A stretch of DNA of 64,000 bases from Gnetum montanum (Eukaryota; Streptophyta; Gnetopsida; Gnetales; Gnetaceae): the NCBI GenBank assembly GCA_015680685.1, contig MNCI01003927.1, positions 104,598-168,597 on the forward strand, read 5' to 3'. The notes below the pieces were generated by a model. It had not been told where the DNA came from. It saw only the letters and a program-made list of their open reading frames with translations, and ran no database searches. Every line of letters starts with the position of its first letter. The stretch's first letter is position 1. This document shows, in pieces, positions 46,001-57,743 of the stretch. Both the position numbers and the translations under genes were made by a program.

Positions 46001-46378
46001 CAGGAATGGGGAATCATTGGACCACTTCCCCTTCGTAGATTTGTAATGCTACTCTAGTTGTTGATCCCTTAGGCATTGTGCATTAGTAGGATGATAGTCC
46101 CTGGCATCACTCTCCTACACAACATATTTAACATGAAGTCCTTGGATGCCCAACCACATAAGAGTTTGGTGAAGCATAATAGGAATGGATTGATCAGGCA
46201 ACAACACAATGTTGCCCTCCATGTCTCACCACCACAACAGCTCATCTTGGTGTAGGATGAAGATGAAATTGGATACATACTCATTAGGATGAGCATATAT
46301 CACTCTGTATTGCTGGGGCACCTACTAATTTACTATGTTAGACTTGGGCATACAATAACTCCTATGAGAAGAAGATAT
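43081..46378 (-). pseudogene. gag of element C (start codon lost, split by solo LTR D)
   Basis: The start aligned with A and F reads ATA instead of ATG (46378-46376: ISSSHRSYCMP). It continues YAHPNEYVSNFIFILHQDEL, SDARDYHPTNAQCLRDQQLE, a Ser/His-rich stretch, MLNIIEVVRIPTRQ, IPKFEGGYNSN and SWYQSLELESIRRWSTMLEL to about 44980. Solo LTR D with target duplication occupies 43992-44957. The rest (VAKEEGELRK, CPIMSHL.DFGMYALNPQ and the Pro/Gln tail) runs from 43990 to 43081. Confidence 0.8.
43992..44957 (-). mobile_element. Solo LTR D with target duplications, inserted in gag of element C
   Basis: The LTR runs 43997-44952 (956 bases; TGATGAGCGATCG...GAATCATCA on the plus strand). It is flanked by ATCAA (43992-43996) and ATCAG (44953-44957), four of five bases alike. 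TATA box (TATAAATATG, minus) near 44780-44771. It has no internal region, and gag of C resumes on both sides. This fits recombination between two LTRs. It is related to the LTRs of C and L. Confidence 0.82.
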
Positions 46379-46521
46379 CTTGTATTAGAAGGAAAAAATG
46401 CAGTGTGGCTTCTTATAAGTGTTGTAGTTATTTTGATGTATGACATGACTTTAGGGTTTGTTCCAACGATGTTAAATAATTTTTCACTAAGTCCTAGATA
46501 GCACACGTAGCAAACTAAAGA

Positions 46522-46539
46522 TCCCTGGCAATGGTGCCA
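46522..46539 (-). promoter_or_regulatory. Primer binding site of element C (tRNA-Asp type)
   Basis: The minus strand reads TGGCACCATTGCCAGGGA, one base after the LTR, with three changes from F's site. Confidence 0.78.
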
Positions 46540-46540
46540 A

Positions 46541-47410
46541 TGATGAGTAGTGAATATACCCTACATCCAACCATACGAATTACAAGTGTTCACATGCAAT
46601 TCAATTGAATTTCATAGACCTTAAATTCCCACATACACTAGTTCTAGGACATGAAATCTAATTATGATGATCATTGTCTTCCCAACTACACTTGTGGAGC
46701 TTAGTCGTATGGTTAAGTGTAGTTGAGGCACATGATTTTTATCATTTTATATTTTATTTGTCTATAACTAAAAACAAGTTAAACTTAGCTTATAAACCAA
46801 TTTAACTAATCTAATTTCTAATTAATACTAACTGTGTTAACATAAGCATTCGGTCCCACTTTTTGTACACATCTTGAATGCATACAACATTGCTGGGTTA
46901 CAAACCGTTAAGCACTATTGGGATTACCAAGTGTTGTATGTTATGCTCAAAGCAGTTGTACTTATGTGTTTAATCTATTTAGCTCAATTAATTAATTAAT
47001 TAATAGAATTCTAATTTAGTTTAATTAATTACATAATTAATGAAAACAATAAATGTAGGAATAAATCATTAATCTATCCCAAGTGTTGCAAGGTTTGATC
47101 AAGAGGCTCATCTTTATTGTTGTTCACATTGGTGTGCTCAAGTACATTAGTGCTTGAATAAAGATCCATACACTTTCTGACTCTTGTTGCAGGCACTCAT
47201 AGAAATATTCTAACTATCAAATGATGAAACTACAAGAGCTTTACTACAACTATCATAAGACCTCCTATAAACATGAATGGTGAGTGCATATTTATAGACT
47301 TTATTGTGAAGCTACATCAAAAGGGCCTCATAAACACAACAAACACTATGTTGATGTGGCCCCATCAATGGGGCAACACCACATTGACACACCACTTTGA
47401 CACTTCATCA
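46541..47410 (-). repeat. 5' LTR of element C
   Basis: 870 bases, TGATGAGTAGTG...CACTTCATCA on the plus strand. TATA box TATAAATATG (minus) at 47296-47287. U3 (47311-47405) has GGGCCTCAT, GGCCCCATCAATGGGGC (an inverted repeat near 47358-47374) and related units. Flank ACATG follows. Confidence 0.88.
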
Positions 47411-47756
47411 ACATGAACAAATTTTAATGAACTCTCATGCTCAATAAGCTTGAAATGAAGGATGAATGATCAAGGGTAGATAGAAAGGATGTTGTTTCAA
47501 GGGGAGTCATTGATTCCTTATAACCTTATTATGAAAGTTTAATTATCATCAAAAACCTACTACATTGATTAAAAGTAAAAGAATAGATAAAAAATGAGAT
47601 AATCTAATGATAAAATTTTCTACTTAACAAGTTTCCAAAAAGACATGTGCTCCATGTTTGAATGTACATCTTTGTTAAGTTATAAGTTAATTAATGATAT
47701 GCTTGAAGGTACATCTTCATGAAGTTGGAAGTTAATTAATAAAATTTATTAATAAC

Positions 47757-47910
47757 AATGAGTTGGTAGCCTAGTGGTAAGGCTCTTGATTTGAAAGCTT
47801 CAAGTCATGAATTCAATTCTAAGGAGCAATGCTAAGTTATAAAGTTGTAATTGGCCTATATATCTTGAGGTGTACCTATATTATAATTATTTCAAGGTTT
47901 TAACACCCCC
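47757..47910 (+). mobile_element. tRNA-derived SINE copy (type 1)
   Basis: GGTAGCCTAGTGGTAAGGCT (47764-47783) fits the Pol III A box (TRGCNNAGYNGG). The stretch near AAGTCATGAATTCAATTC (47802-47819) fits a degenerate B box. The body continues AAGGAGCAATGCTAAGTTAT and ends in a TA-rich tail. Copies at 50845-50975 (plus) and 6925-7045 (minus) align with it. Lack of a cloverleaf and acceptor stem argues against a functional tRNA gene. Confidence 0.7.
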
Positions 47911-48501
47911 TAATAAACTTAACTCCAATACATGACCGGAAAATATTTGATCCACGTATGTAGGTACAACTCTTAGGATTAACATTCTTCATATGGTCCA
48001 TGTCTAAATGTACTTCTCTAACAAGTTACTCAAGATCCTGTTTCTAATCAATGTATTTAGTAATGTTCCCATAAACAAGTTATCAAAGGTTAAGTACCAA
48101 AGTTCATCTTTCTAGTTAACTTCATGGTGATGGTCTTGGAATGATACAATGTAATGTTTCTAGTACGAGACATGACTTTGTCTCAAATTTGAAAGGAAAG
48201 ATAATTTGATTAATATTAATCACACTCTAGAGATAAGAAACATTTTATCTATGGGAAAGGTACCTCATGTTGTGCTTCTCCTTTTCTTTCTTACAAATCC
48301 ACCTAACTAAATTATTATAAATTAATATTTCCAAGTTCTAAAAATATGTTATAAATTTATGAAAATGATTGATTGACATTCTTTTGATTTATGATTTTTA
48401 TTGACATCAAACTACCAGGGTGCATATAGACATCTTGGTTAGTTGTAATTCAAGGATAAGATAACTCAAACCTCCTATAGGAAGGACCTCCTTAGATAAA
48501 T

Positions 48502-48635
48502 GATGTTTTTCTAGTGAATTTGATGTTTTTCCAATGAATGTAATTTTTCAATAGATCTAATGTTTCTCTAGAGAATTTGATATTTTTCAGTAAATATGAT
48601 TTTTCTCTAGCAAATCTTATTTCTCTAAAATTTCC
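48502..48635 (+). repeat. Short tandem repeat, about six units of 20 bases
   Basis: Units of the type ATGTTTTTCTAGTGAATTTG recur with changes (ATGTTTTTCCAATGAATGTA, ATGTTTCTCTAGAGAATTTG, ATTTTTCTCTAGCAAATCTT). It lies just before LINE ORF1, a place where LINE leaders often have repeats. Confidence 0.7.
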
Positions 48636-48659
48636 TTATGAAGAACTCTATATTACTCC

Positions 48660-49570
48660 CATATTCTTCAAAAATTGTTGAAATTTTTGCTTCTTTTATT
48701 GATGTAGAAACTTTTATTAATTTTCAAAATGAAAATTTATAAGTTAGTAAGAAAAATTATGATTCCTTCTCCTATTGATGTTGATGTAATTAAGACACCT
48801 CATTTTATTCTTCTTGGTGATGTATATGAGTCATTAGTTGCTAATCTTTCACTACAATATGTATCATTCAAATTATGGGTTGTCTACCTCATAATGAAAG
48901 TTTCGTTGCATGGTTAGATAATGTGATAAAAAATAATAAGATCCAAGTTCTTCATGCTAGGTATTATTCTTTTTTTTTTTTACTTGTTGAGTTAGGCAAT
49001 GGTTCGATGATGCAACATGCTCTAGATATAGGTTCTTTTATACATTAACTTATAGTTTTGATCATTCATAAGTGGACTTTAGATTTTGATGTCAAATCTA
49101 AAGAACATGCTAAAGTTTCATGTTTTATCAAGTTATATAATCTTCCATTGATTTTTTAGAAAGCTAAGTAAGAAATTATTAGTCTTCTTAATCCTATTAA
49201 GCATATGTATGAAGTCTATTTCTACAACTTTTGATTGTTGTAAATCATTTTTTGTTAAAGTCAACCTTCTCAATCATAAAAAGGAATTAGTATTACAAGT
49301 AGGAGGAATGACTTATATTCAGCCTATTACATATTAAAATCTTTATAATTCTCCCAACTTTTTCCATTGTGAAGGATATTTCTTTAATGCTTGTCCTTTT
49401 ATGATTAAGAAAAAAGATTCTAACAAAAAGAAAAAATGTGTTGAAGTTAAAGATACAAAAAATCAAATTAATATCAATGATAAAAATGATCAAATTGTAA
49501 TAAAAAATCTAGAGAAGATAGAAGCTACTATGCATATTTTTACTACTACCAGAAAAGTATTAAGCAACCT
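48660..49570 (+). pseudogene. LINE ORF1
   Basis: The translation (several frames) shows LPHNESFVAWLDNVIKNNKI, IGSFIH.LIVLIIHKWTLDF, SCFIKLYNLPLIF.KAK.EI and, near 49345-49400, NSPNFFHCEGYFFNACPF. The last resembles the CCHC knuckle that follows the DUF4283-type domain in plant LINE ORF1 (xxFCxxCGxxGHxxxxC), with some Cys lost. ORF1 proteins bind the LINE RNA. Confidence 0.55.
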
Positions 49571-50844
49571 ATATAAATAGCTCATAAGACAAATATTTTC
49601 TTTTTTGAGAAGATTAATATTAACTCAAAGATTAAAACCAATGTCGAAAAGAAGATGATAGTTGATGATGAAGATTCTCGGTGTAAGATCAGTAACAAGT
49701 GATGAGGTGAAGATCTTTCATAAATGGTATCACTTTCTTGCTTTGATACAAAAATTGGTATTAAGCCACAACTTTCTATGTCAAATCCTTTTATTATTTT
49801 AAGTTTAAGCATGGATGTTCAAAGGTGATATAAATTTTGTTAGGAGTAGGACCTTTCTCCCTACTAATAATTAATTCTCTTCACTTATTTTTTTCAGTGT
49901 ATCAATTGTAAGGTTGTTTATGTGAGTAGATAGTTCTATATTTGAAATTTTTTTTCATTCCCTATTATTTTTTGATGATGTCTACTTAATGTTATGCTTA
50001 TAATGTACTCTAAATTTCCTTTTCTCATTATTAATATTTTGTTGGGGTTCGACATCTGCATTTTTACTAAAAAGTCTCAAGATCTTATGGAACTTATGTT
50101 GATCTTGAAAATCTTTGATTTTGTCTTGTGATTAAGCTTTAAAAATATTTCCACCAATTCAAGTCATTTACTCATTATTTTTTCACACTAGAAGTTACAA
50201 TTTAGGTGTGGGGAAGAGGAAATTAGGAATTTTGTAATTTTTTCTAATATTCTAAAATTAAAAATTAAGGTAAATAAAGATGAAATTGACTTTTTAGAAT
50301 GCCATAGAATACAAAATTAAATAACATTTATAATCTTATTTAAAATGACAAGAGATTAGTCATAGAAAAAAAATTTCTTCTTAATTGAGTATTAACCAAT
50401 TGATGTTTTGATTCTTAATGTTGATAGAACCAAAGAGATCAAGAGAGTCAAGATAGAAAATTATACATGAACTTATGTAAAACATGTAGAATAAAAAGGA
50501 AGTGAGAATGAATCATAAATTAAATTAGTTCATGAGGCCTTAATTCAAGAGAAGTACCTAATTAAGAATATGTGAGTTAATCTAAATTTTTTATTATTCT
50601 TAGAACAACTTTGTGAAAAATTTTCAAAACAAGAGCAAAGAATAGTTTTTCACAATTAGTCATTTGTAACAATTTTGTCATGATGTAGTTTTTGTGCAAA
50701 GACTAACCTCTTTGAAATTTTATCAAATGCAACACTTACAATCATGTAGTTAGTTATTTAGTTAGTCTTCAGTCATCCCCACAATATTTGAAGTTGTGTG
50801 TTACCCATTTTGTATAAAATCTAGAATGATTTTTAAATTAGCTA

Positions 50845-50975
50845 ACAATGAGGTGTTAACCTAATAGTAAGCTATTTGATTTGAAAGCTTCAAGTTATGG
50901 ATTTAATTCTGTTAGGAAATGCTAAGTTATAAAGTTCTAATTGAACTATATATCTTAGGGTTTATCTATATTTTG
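50845..50975 (+). mobile_element. tRNA-derived SINE copy (type 1)
   Basis: It aligns with 47757-47910: TTGATTTGAAAGCTTCAAGT is identical over 20 bases, then GGAAATGCTAAGTTATAAAG. A and B boxes are more degraded. It lies inside the LINE between ORF1 and ORF2. Confidence 0.65.
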
Positions 50976-51599
50976 ATTATTTTATGGAGGTATTGGAACC
51001 ATAAAATAATTTTAATATAAGTTTCACCTATTGTCATTGAAAAGGCCATGTTATTAGAATCTATTCTATTTTTAAGGAAAAAGTTATTCATGGACAAAAA
51101 GAAACAATAATTTTTAGAAAAGAAAAATAATAGTAGTTTTCAATAGGCACAAATGAAATCTTCTTCAAGAAGTTCTCAACCTTTTACTAATCCTTTCAAT
51201 TATAAATATATCAATAAACTCTTGATATCTAAAGAGAATTGCTCTTTAGAAAAAAAAAATTTCAGCAGTGACCAACAATGGAAATATTGATGTAGATGAA
51301 TTTCACTCAATGCAACATAAAAAGAAGAGGCATGCACATACTTTTTTCAATTTAATAAGCTCAAAGATATCTTATTCTCTTTCTACTTATACTATTATTT
51401 CAAATATTTTCTTATCCGACAATGCCTTCTCACTTTTTAGTGACATGGATTGTGAGACAAATGCTAAGCTTGAAAGATCAAGGATGAAGGCCTCTTCCCC
51501 TACATGTCAATGTTAGTTTTATCATAGAATGTTCCAAGCCTTTCTAATAGGTCCTAAGAAAAGATTGTTAGGGAATATCATTTAAATCGACATTTATCT

Positions 51600-54250
51600 C
51601 TAGATTTTCTTTTTCTACAAGAAATTAAGATTTTAGTGCATGATATTAGTTTTGTTGGTAAATGCATTTTAAAAATTGCAATTTTTTCTACTGCTCATAA
51701 AATTAATAAACGAGATCTTGCTATTCTTCTTAATAAAAATTAGAGTAGAAAAGTTTTAAATTCTTGTTTTGATAATCTTGGAAGAGTTATTTGGATTACT
51801 TGTCATAGTGAAAAAGGTGACTTTAGGCTTAGTAATATTTATGCTTCTAATAATTCAAAAGATCAACGAAAGGTTTGGAAATAAATTATATATTTTCCTA
51901 AAGTTCCTTAGGTTATAAGAGGTGATTTTAATATAGTTGAAAGTCATTTAGATAAACTTGGTGGTCTTCCTCCTAATATGTCTTCTCAAGAAAAAGAAGG
52001 TTGGTGCAATTTTGAAGAAAATTATTTTCTTTTTGATATTAGCTCTTTATTTCCATCTCATTCAAATGAGAATTATTGTATAAATATAAAAAAATGATAG
52101 GATTTATTGTTAACTTGATAGATTTTACATCTCTAATGTTTTCTTTTCGAAGCCTACAAAGAAAGTAGAAGTGCATACAGATGCTACTTTATGATATTGT
52201 TTCCCTGTTAGCATTTTTCTTTCTAGAATTAATTCTTCATCCTTTTTAAAGTATGAGATTTTTTATATAAATGATAATATGTTCATAAAACCTAGTGAAA
52301 AAATGTTTTGAAGTCTTTATGAAATGCAGCAAAAAAGCCTACTGGTGATATTGGTTGGATTATGTAGTGGTAGCAAACTACTTGTAGAGTTAGAAATTGT
52401 GCTAGATGATTTGGAAAACAATTTGTCAAGTGTAACTGTCAAGTTGAGGAAGATATTGCAAAATTTGTACAGCAATACAAATTCTTGGAAATCAAAATCC
52501 CCTTGATTTTGAACTCAAAAAGCCTTGGCTAAAGCTAGTTATGTTAAACAATGTTGGGATGCTTTTGAAGCTAAAAGTGCTCTCATGAAAAGTTGCATGG
52601 TTTGGCTAAAAATTAAGATGAAACTTGCAAGGAATTTTTTAAATTTCTAAGAAAAAAAGGTTAAGTAGCTAAAATGAAATCACTTTATATAAATGATTCT
52701 ATCATTTAAGATCTTGAGACTATTAACAATTGTTTTAGCAAATTATTTTTCTTCTATTTTTTGGAAGGTTTAAGTAATGAATCCTTCCAGGCCTGTAGTA
52801 CACATATTCCTCATCTTAACATAGAAGTGCATGGAAGTATTCTTGAAGTAGAAATTATTGTAGAAGAAAAAAAATTAATGACCTTTAGTTTAAAATATGC
52901 TAAAGCTCTAGGTTTTGATGGGTTTAGTATCAAATATTTTAAGAAGTATTGGGACATTGTTGGAGATGATCTCTTTCATGTTTTCTAAGAAGCTATTAAT
53001 AAATTTTCTCTTGGTAAAAATATTAGTAATGGTGTGATTCATCTTATTTCTAAATAGAGATCTTGAACATATTGATAATTGAAGGCCAATTACTCTTCTT
53101 AATAATATTTATGAAATTTTAGCTAACTACATGACTTGCTAAATTTGGAAGCTTATTGAAGATAATATCAAACTTGAGCAAATTAGTTTTATTAAAGGTA
53201 GAAAAGTATTAAATAATATTATTCTAGCTTAGAATGGAACGCAGTGGATTTTTGATATTGACCAAGACATTTTTTTATTAAGTTAGATTATGCCAAAGCT
53301 CATGACAAGATTGAATGGAATTTCATTATTTCTTATCTCTATACATTGGAAGTTGGTGATTATTTTATTTATCTTGTCCATAATTTGCTAACTACTGCTA
53401 ATGCTCAAGTTACTACTAATCTTAGATTAAGTTCCTCCTTTTCTCTTTAGTAGTTAGTTTGTCAAGGTTTTCCTTTATCTTCTTGCTTTTCATTATTGCT
53501 GAAAACTTTTTTTTTTGTGTAATCTGCATTATGATCTATAAAGAAATATCATTAAGAAAATTTTAATTGACAATCAAGGTACAAAATTGCTTAATATGCC
53601 CTTTTCAGATGACTCTTTTCTTTATGATAAAAAATTCTTTACAAAATATCAATACTCTTATAACTAGAGTGGAGGATTACTGCATGTTATTTGGCTTTCA
53701 AGTCAATTGGCAAAAATATGTTGTTTATTAATGAGTAGGTTACTCTCAAGCCTTGAAAAATAATTTTTTCTTCAAAATTTTAAGAATATATTTTTCTTTT
53801 GAGCCTAATGTTACTATTTTATGGAATTATGTAGTTGATAAAATTGAAAAGAAGCTTGATAAATGAAGAAAAAAGGTCACCCTTGTTGGAAAAGTTTTAG
53901 TTATTAAAAAAATGCTTTAATCAACTTAAGTTTATTACTTTAGTTGTTAGGATCCTTCTAAAACTTCTTATGATAAAATTGATCATATTATTCATCAGTT
54001 TATTTAGTTTGTTAAGCAACATAGAAAAAGTTTTTCTAGATTTGCTTGTAATAGTTGCACTACTAGCAAGAAAGATGGAGAACTTGGCCTTGGTAATCAT
54101 TATAACTAGGGTATATATTTTAAAGCAAAATGGATTGCAAAGTATATTAATTGAGATGATTTCTAGATGCTCTTTTCAAAAAACAAAATTATGCAAGGAA
54201 AACCTAAGAATGATAATATTGGTCTTCTAATTGTCAAAGAAAAAGTGCAG
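51600..54250 (+). pseudogene. LINE ORF2: endonuclease and reverse transcriptase
   Basis: Endonuclease: FLQEIKI (51609-51629), GRVIWITCHSEKGDFRLSNI, YASNNSKDQRKVW, VIRGDFNIVESHLDKLGG (51914-51967); GDFN is a conserved endonuclease motif. RT: FSLKYAKALGFDGFSIKYFK (52880-52940; usual K.PGPDGF), FIKLDYAKAHDKIEWNFI (53272-53325), VCQGFPLSS (usual RQGDPLSP) and FSDDSFL (53606-53626; the FADD catalytic box with Ser for Ala). Then VEDYCMLFGFQVNWQK. After RT, SCTTSKKDGELGLGN (54050-54100) fits the usual W...GGLG patch. Target-primed reverse transcription is the known role. Inactive. Confidence 0.78.
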
Positions 54251-54259
54251 TAGAAGGGT

Positions 54260-55830
54260 GTGTTGGTGATGGTAAAAGGTGGTGAGTAGCCTTGAATTAG
54301 GTACAAACTTCTAAAAAAATTAGGTCTAGACATATCATTGAACATCACTGGAGTGGTGATTTGTAGTGACTAAGAAATCCTTCTTTATCATTGGGAATTA
54401 CGAAATTTGTAGGAATCGAGATGTTGTTAATACTTCTATGTTATAGCATATCACCAAACATCACTTGAGGTAATGGGAATTGACCTCCTCTTTATTGATT
54501 GGCATAAATTGATTGATAGAAATTGATATGTTTCATTTTGCATAGAAAAACATCATATCATACTAGATTAATTAGGCAAAATGAATATCATCATACTATT
54601 TTGCTAAAAGTTTCTTGATTGATAGTGATGAGCCTTAGGTTTTAGAAATTTTAATAGCGTTGGAAGTCACCAGAGGTGATACAAATTAATACACTAATAT
54701 TTTCAATAAAAATGCCTATAAATAAGTTCAATGCTTGAAAAACTTGAATTGATTCAAGTCAAACTTGATAGGAGAAACTCAGATCTATAATAGAGAGTAT
54801 AAAATAGTGTTATGCAAGGCAGAGTTCATGACTTCTACATTCAATTTGAGCAAATAGAGATTCATAAGAATGGACAAGTAACATGACATTGAATGATACA
54901 TTACATGGACACCAAACATGAATGGAATTTCTCAAATCTACATTTTATATTTTAAAGAAATGAGAGGCTCAAATATTCTTGACATTGGAGGCCAAATTAA
55001 ACATAAATTCATTAATAACATAGGGTTTGAACATGATCTTAGATTTCCTTCATTATAAAATATAAATTACCTCAAAAATGTTGCAAAAAACCTCCACAAA
55101 TTTAGATCTATTTGGTAAAGTAAGGTACAAACAAAACTCATGAACTAAGGGGCTTTAAAGCCTTCAAACTTGCTAAGAAATTTATTCAAACACTTTCATC
55201 AAAGAAATGCATGATTAAAAGTAAGATAAGAACATGAAATAAAACAAAATTTAGTATCTCATTAGATGCATGAGATGACTTCCTTCTTCTTCAATCACTT
55301 GTGAGAAAGTATTTGTGAGAATTAAAATAATAACTTGTGAGAATTGGGGCCTACAAACTTCATGATGGGAGATATTAATTGTGAGATGTTTGATTGTAAG
55401 AACATGAGAAAATTTGGGTACCTAAACTAACAAATTGACAACCACTCAAATGGATAGAAGATGAAGTAATAGACGTGAAAGAAAAGCTTCACTTCATTCA
55501 TCTTAAAAATCTCATTGTTCCATTATTTATCTATAATGAGGCTCATGGCCTCCTTCTATAGCTTAAGAAGGGGAGATATATTTCAACTCCATTTCATGTG
55601 AGATAAACGTTTCTCCTTTTTATTCTTTTTTCTATCATAAACTAAGATTTTCTAAGCTTTTCTAGCTATTTTTCTTAGGTTTTTTTAGCCTTCTTTGAAT
55701 ACATAAAACTACTAACATATACATAATTTCAAACATGAAAGATAAACAAAGTCAAAGTTTGGACATTGCCTAAAAATCATGATATTAATAACTTTCTTTA
55801 CTATCTTCTTTTTCCATAGGCCATTTCTAT
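54260..55830. other. Unclassified insertion inside LINE ORF2
   Basis: ORF2 similarity stops near 54250 and resumes near 55830, so some 1.6 kb is extra. It holds no coding similarity. Imperfect inverted motifs of the type CATCACTGGAGTGGTGAT recur (54340-54357, a near copy at 54466-54480, and 54666-54680). No clear termini or target duplication. It could be a non-autonomous element. Confidence 0.45.
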
Positions 55831-56690
55831 TGTTGGTTCTCCAATTCTTAAACAAATTTAGAAGACATGGTAAAAGCTTATCAAATATTGGAATTACAAC
55901 TATACTACAATTTTAGAATACATGCTTAAACAAATTAGCCCATCATGGCTTCCTTTTAATGAAGGAGCTTGAGGTACTAATGCATCTAAATTGTGTACCG
56001 GTTGGAGCAGATTTCATATTATGGTAGTTTCTATTTATGTATGCATGATAGATGGATTAATTAGACTAAAGCTTCTAGCCTCTATGGTTTGAATGAAAAG
56101 AGGAACAAGAATTTTGAAAAATTAATTTCTAATTTTGAGAATTTATTTAAAATTGACAATAGATTGCATTAGGCTTTTTTAAGTATTTTTTGTGAAAGAT
56201 AGCAGATATGTTTTTCCTTTTAATTCAAAATTTAAGAGATTATTCCAAATAATTAATTTATTTATAACAACTTTAATAAGGCTTAGAAAATGAAATTATC
56301 ATTGCATTTTTGGATAAGAAAAATAAAAGATATTTGGAGAGCTCCTACATTTTCTAAAATTCATATTTTTTATTGTGTGTTATTCATCAAGGCCTTTCTA
56401 TTGACACTTGTCTTAAACATATGAGAAATGTTTCTTCTCAATGTCTTCTTTGTAAAAGTGAAGACTCATTTTCTCATGTTTTTTTCATGTATCTTGTTAC
56501 TTAGCATGCTTGGAAATGGTCATTCAAAATTTGTTACAACTTTCAACCAAACATCAATGAACTCATTCTTAGTGATTAGCATGCTTTGTCTACTTCATTT
56601 CTTTGCATTTGGAAACATATTTAACCATTTGTTCTCTAATCTATTTGGAGGATTCTAGTAATAAGAGCATAACTATGATCTCTCTTTAAG
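55830..56690 (+). pseudogene. LINE ORF2 C-terminal region with zf-RVT-like domain
   Basis: AISIVGSPILKQI.KTW and GWSRFHIMVVSIYVCMIDG continue the ORF2 C-terminus. Near 56330-56560 the frames read IWRAPTFSKIHIFYC, MRNVSSQCLLCKSEDSFSHV then WKWS, which fits the zf-RVT pattern (W....P.K...F.W ... C..C...E...H.F..C ... W). Frameshifted. The LTR of E begins at 56694. Confidence 0.65.
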
Positions 56691-56693
56691 AGT

Positions 56694-57558
56694 TGATGAG
56701 TGGCTAGGTACCCCTACACTCAACCATACGAATACGAGCGTGCACGCATGATCCGGTCAAACTTTGTAGACGAACTAGTTATGCTATCTAGATAGTTACA
56801 CATTGATCGTAGTTCGTTGTCTTTCCACCAAGACTAGTATTTGCTTTGTCACGTATGGTTTAGTCCAGAGTGAGGTGAATAATGGGATCCTAAACTAATG
56901 CTACTCCTAGAGACAATGGGGAACAATCTTAATTAAGCTAATGGACAATAGAAAATGAAATCTATGCTAACCCTAAGTGCGATAACCATCTGTCCTTAAT
57001 CATCTGTACGCATCTTGGACCTCGTGTACTACTTTTGGAATTACCAAGAATACATTACTTGAGCACTCCTAGATATGCTACTAGGTTACCCAGTAGTTAC
57101 ACTTAAATGTTCGTGATTAAGTTGTACTCATTCCACATTAATCAAAAAGAAATGTAAATGACAATAAAGGAAATATGAACTAAAAAGAAAACAATAAATA
57201 ATTAACAATTAAAGTAATTAAAAGCTAAGTGAATGCTGCAATGATGGGGTAATCTCAATCTTTATTGTCGGTCATGTGTGTGTCCAAGTACATCACACTC
57301 GAACAAAGGTTCTGTACAATTACAATCATCACACTACGGGCATGCACTAGGGAAAGAACTAAAATTAACTAAAAATTAACAAAAAGACTCTACCCTTAGA
57401 CTTACTAACTCTCTCCCTTCCTGTGTGCCTGAATGTTGTATTTATAGGCCTACACAAGAATCACAATATCATGTATTTGATATCATTATCTAGGTTGCGA
57501 TATTGCATACCTGATATCGAGGATCCGATATCAGGGCCTGGCAAATCACGATTCATCA
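56694..57558 (-). repeat. 3' LTR of element E
   Basis: 865 bases, TGATGAGTGGC...GATTCATCA on the plus strand. TATA box TATAAATAC (minus) near 57446-57438. U3 holds five ATATC-type motifs between 57464 and 57531, including GCGATATTGCATAC (57497-57510). Confidence 0.9.
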
Positions 57559-57743
57559 TATCCACATAACTGAATAATAACTCATCCTCGAGTTAAAAAA
57601 ATGAGAACAAGTTCAATTTATTACACAGTGAATAGGTGTAAGATTATTAACTAACTAGGAATTACCCATGCCATAGTGTTGGATTGAACAAAACAAAATT
57701 GAGACACAAACACAGAATTACAAAAGGTAAAATTTGTCCGAAC

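Larger units (their letters stand above)
34165..47410 (-). mobile_element. Element C: Athila-type retrotransposon, 3' LTR missing
   Basis: Minus strand, right to left: 5' LTR (47410-46541), primer site (46539-46522), gag (46378 to about 43081, split by solo LTR D), protease (to about 42240), RT and RNase H (about 41950-40590), integrase (to about 39290), purine box 1, spacer, internal promoter-like copy of the LTR (37712-37637), purine box 2, ORF3 (37183-34352) and 3' noncoding DNA. The similarity to L ends near 34165, before a purine tract or 3' LTR. The other target duplication is therefore not available (right flank ACATG). RT has the Athila-type phrasing. All frames are broken. Confidence 0.88.
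47411..48640. other. AT-rich stretch upstream of the LINE
   Basis: Apart from the SINE (47757-47910) and a tandem repeat (48502-48635) I see no gene. Part of it may be the 5' leader of the LINE. Confidence 0.4.
48640..56693 (+). mobile_element. Decayed LINE (non-LTR retrotransposon, L1-type of plants)
   Basis: Plus-strand remains in order: ORF1 with a knuckle-like patch (48660-49570), endonuclease (51600-52150), RT (52780-53700), the region after RT (to 54250), an unclassified insertion (54260-55830), and the end of ORF2 with a zf-RVT-like domain (55830-56690). A SINE copy lies at 50845-50975. The LINE's 3' tail is cut by the LTR of E at 56694. Very AT-rich, with stops throughout. No target duplication can be assigned. 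Confidence 0.75.

Noticed and set aside
47757-47830. Possible functional tRNA gene
   Set aside because: Only A and B boxes are recognisable; no acceptor stem or anticodon arm pairs, and two diverged copies with the same extra body exist, so SINE is the better call.
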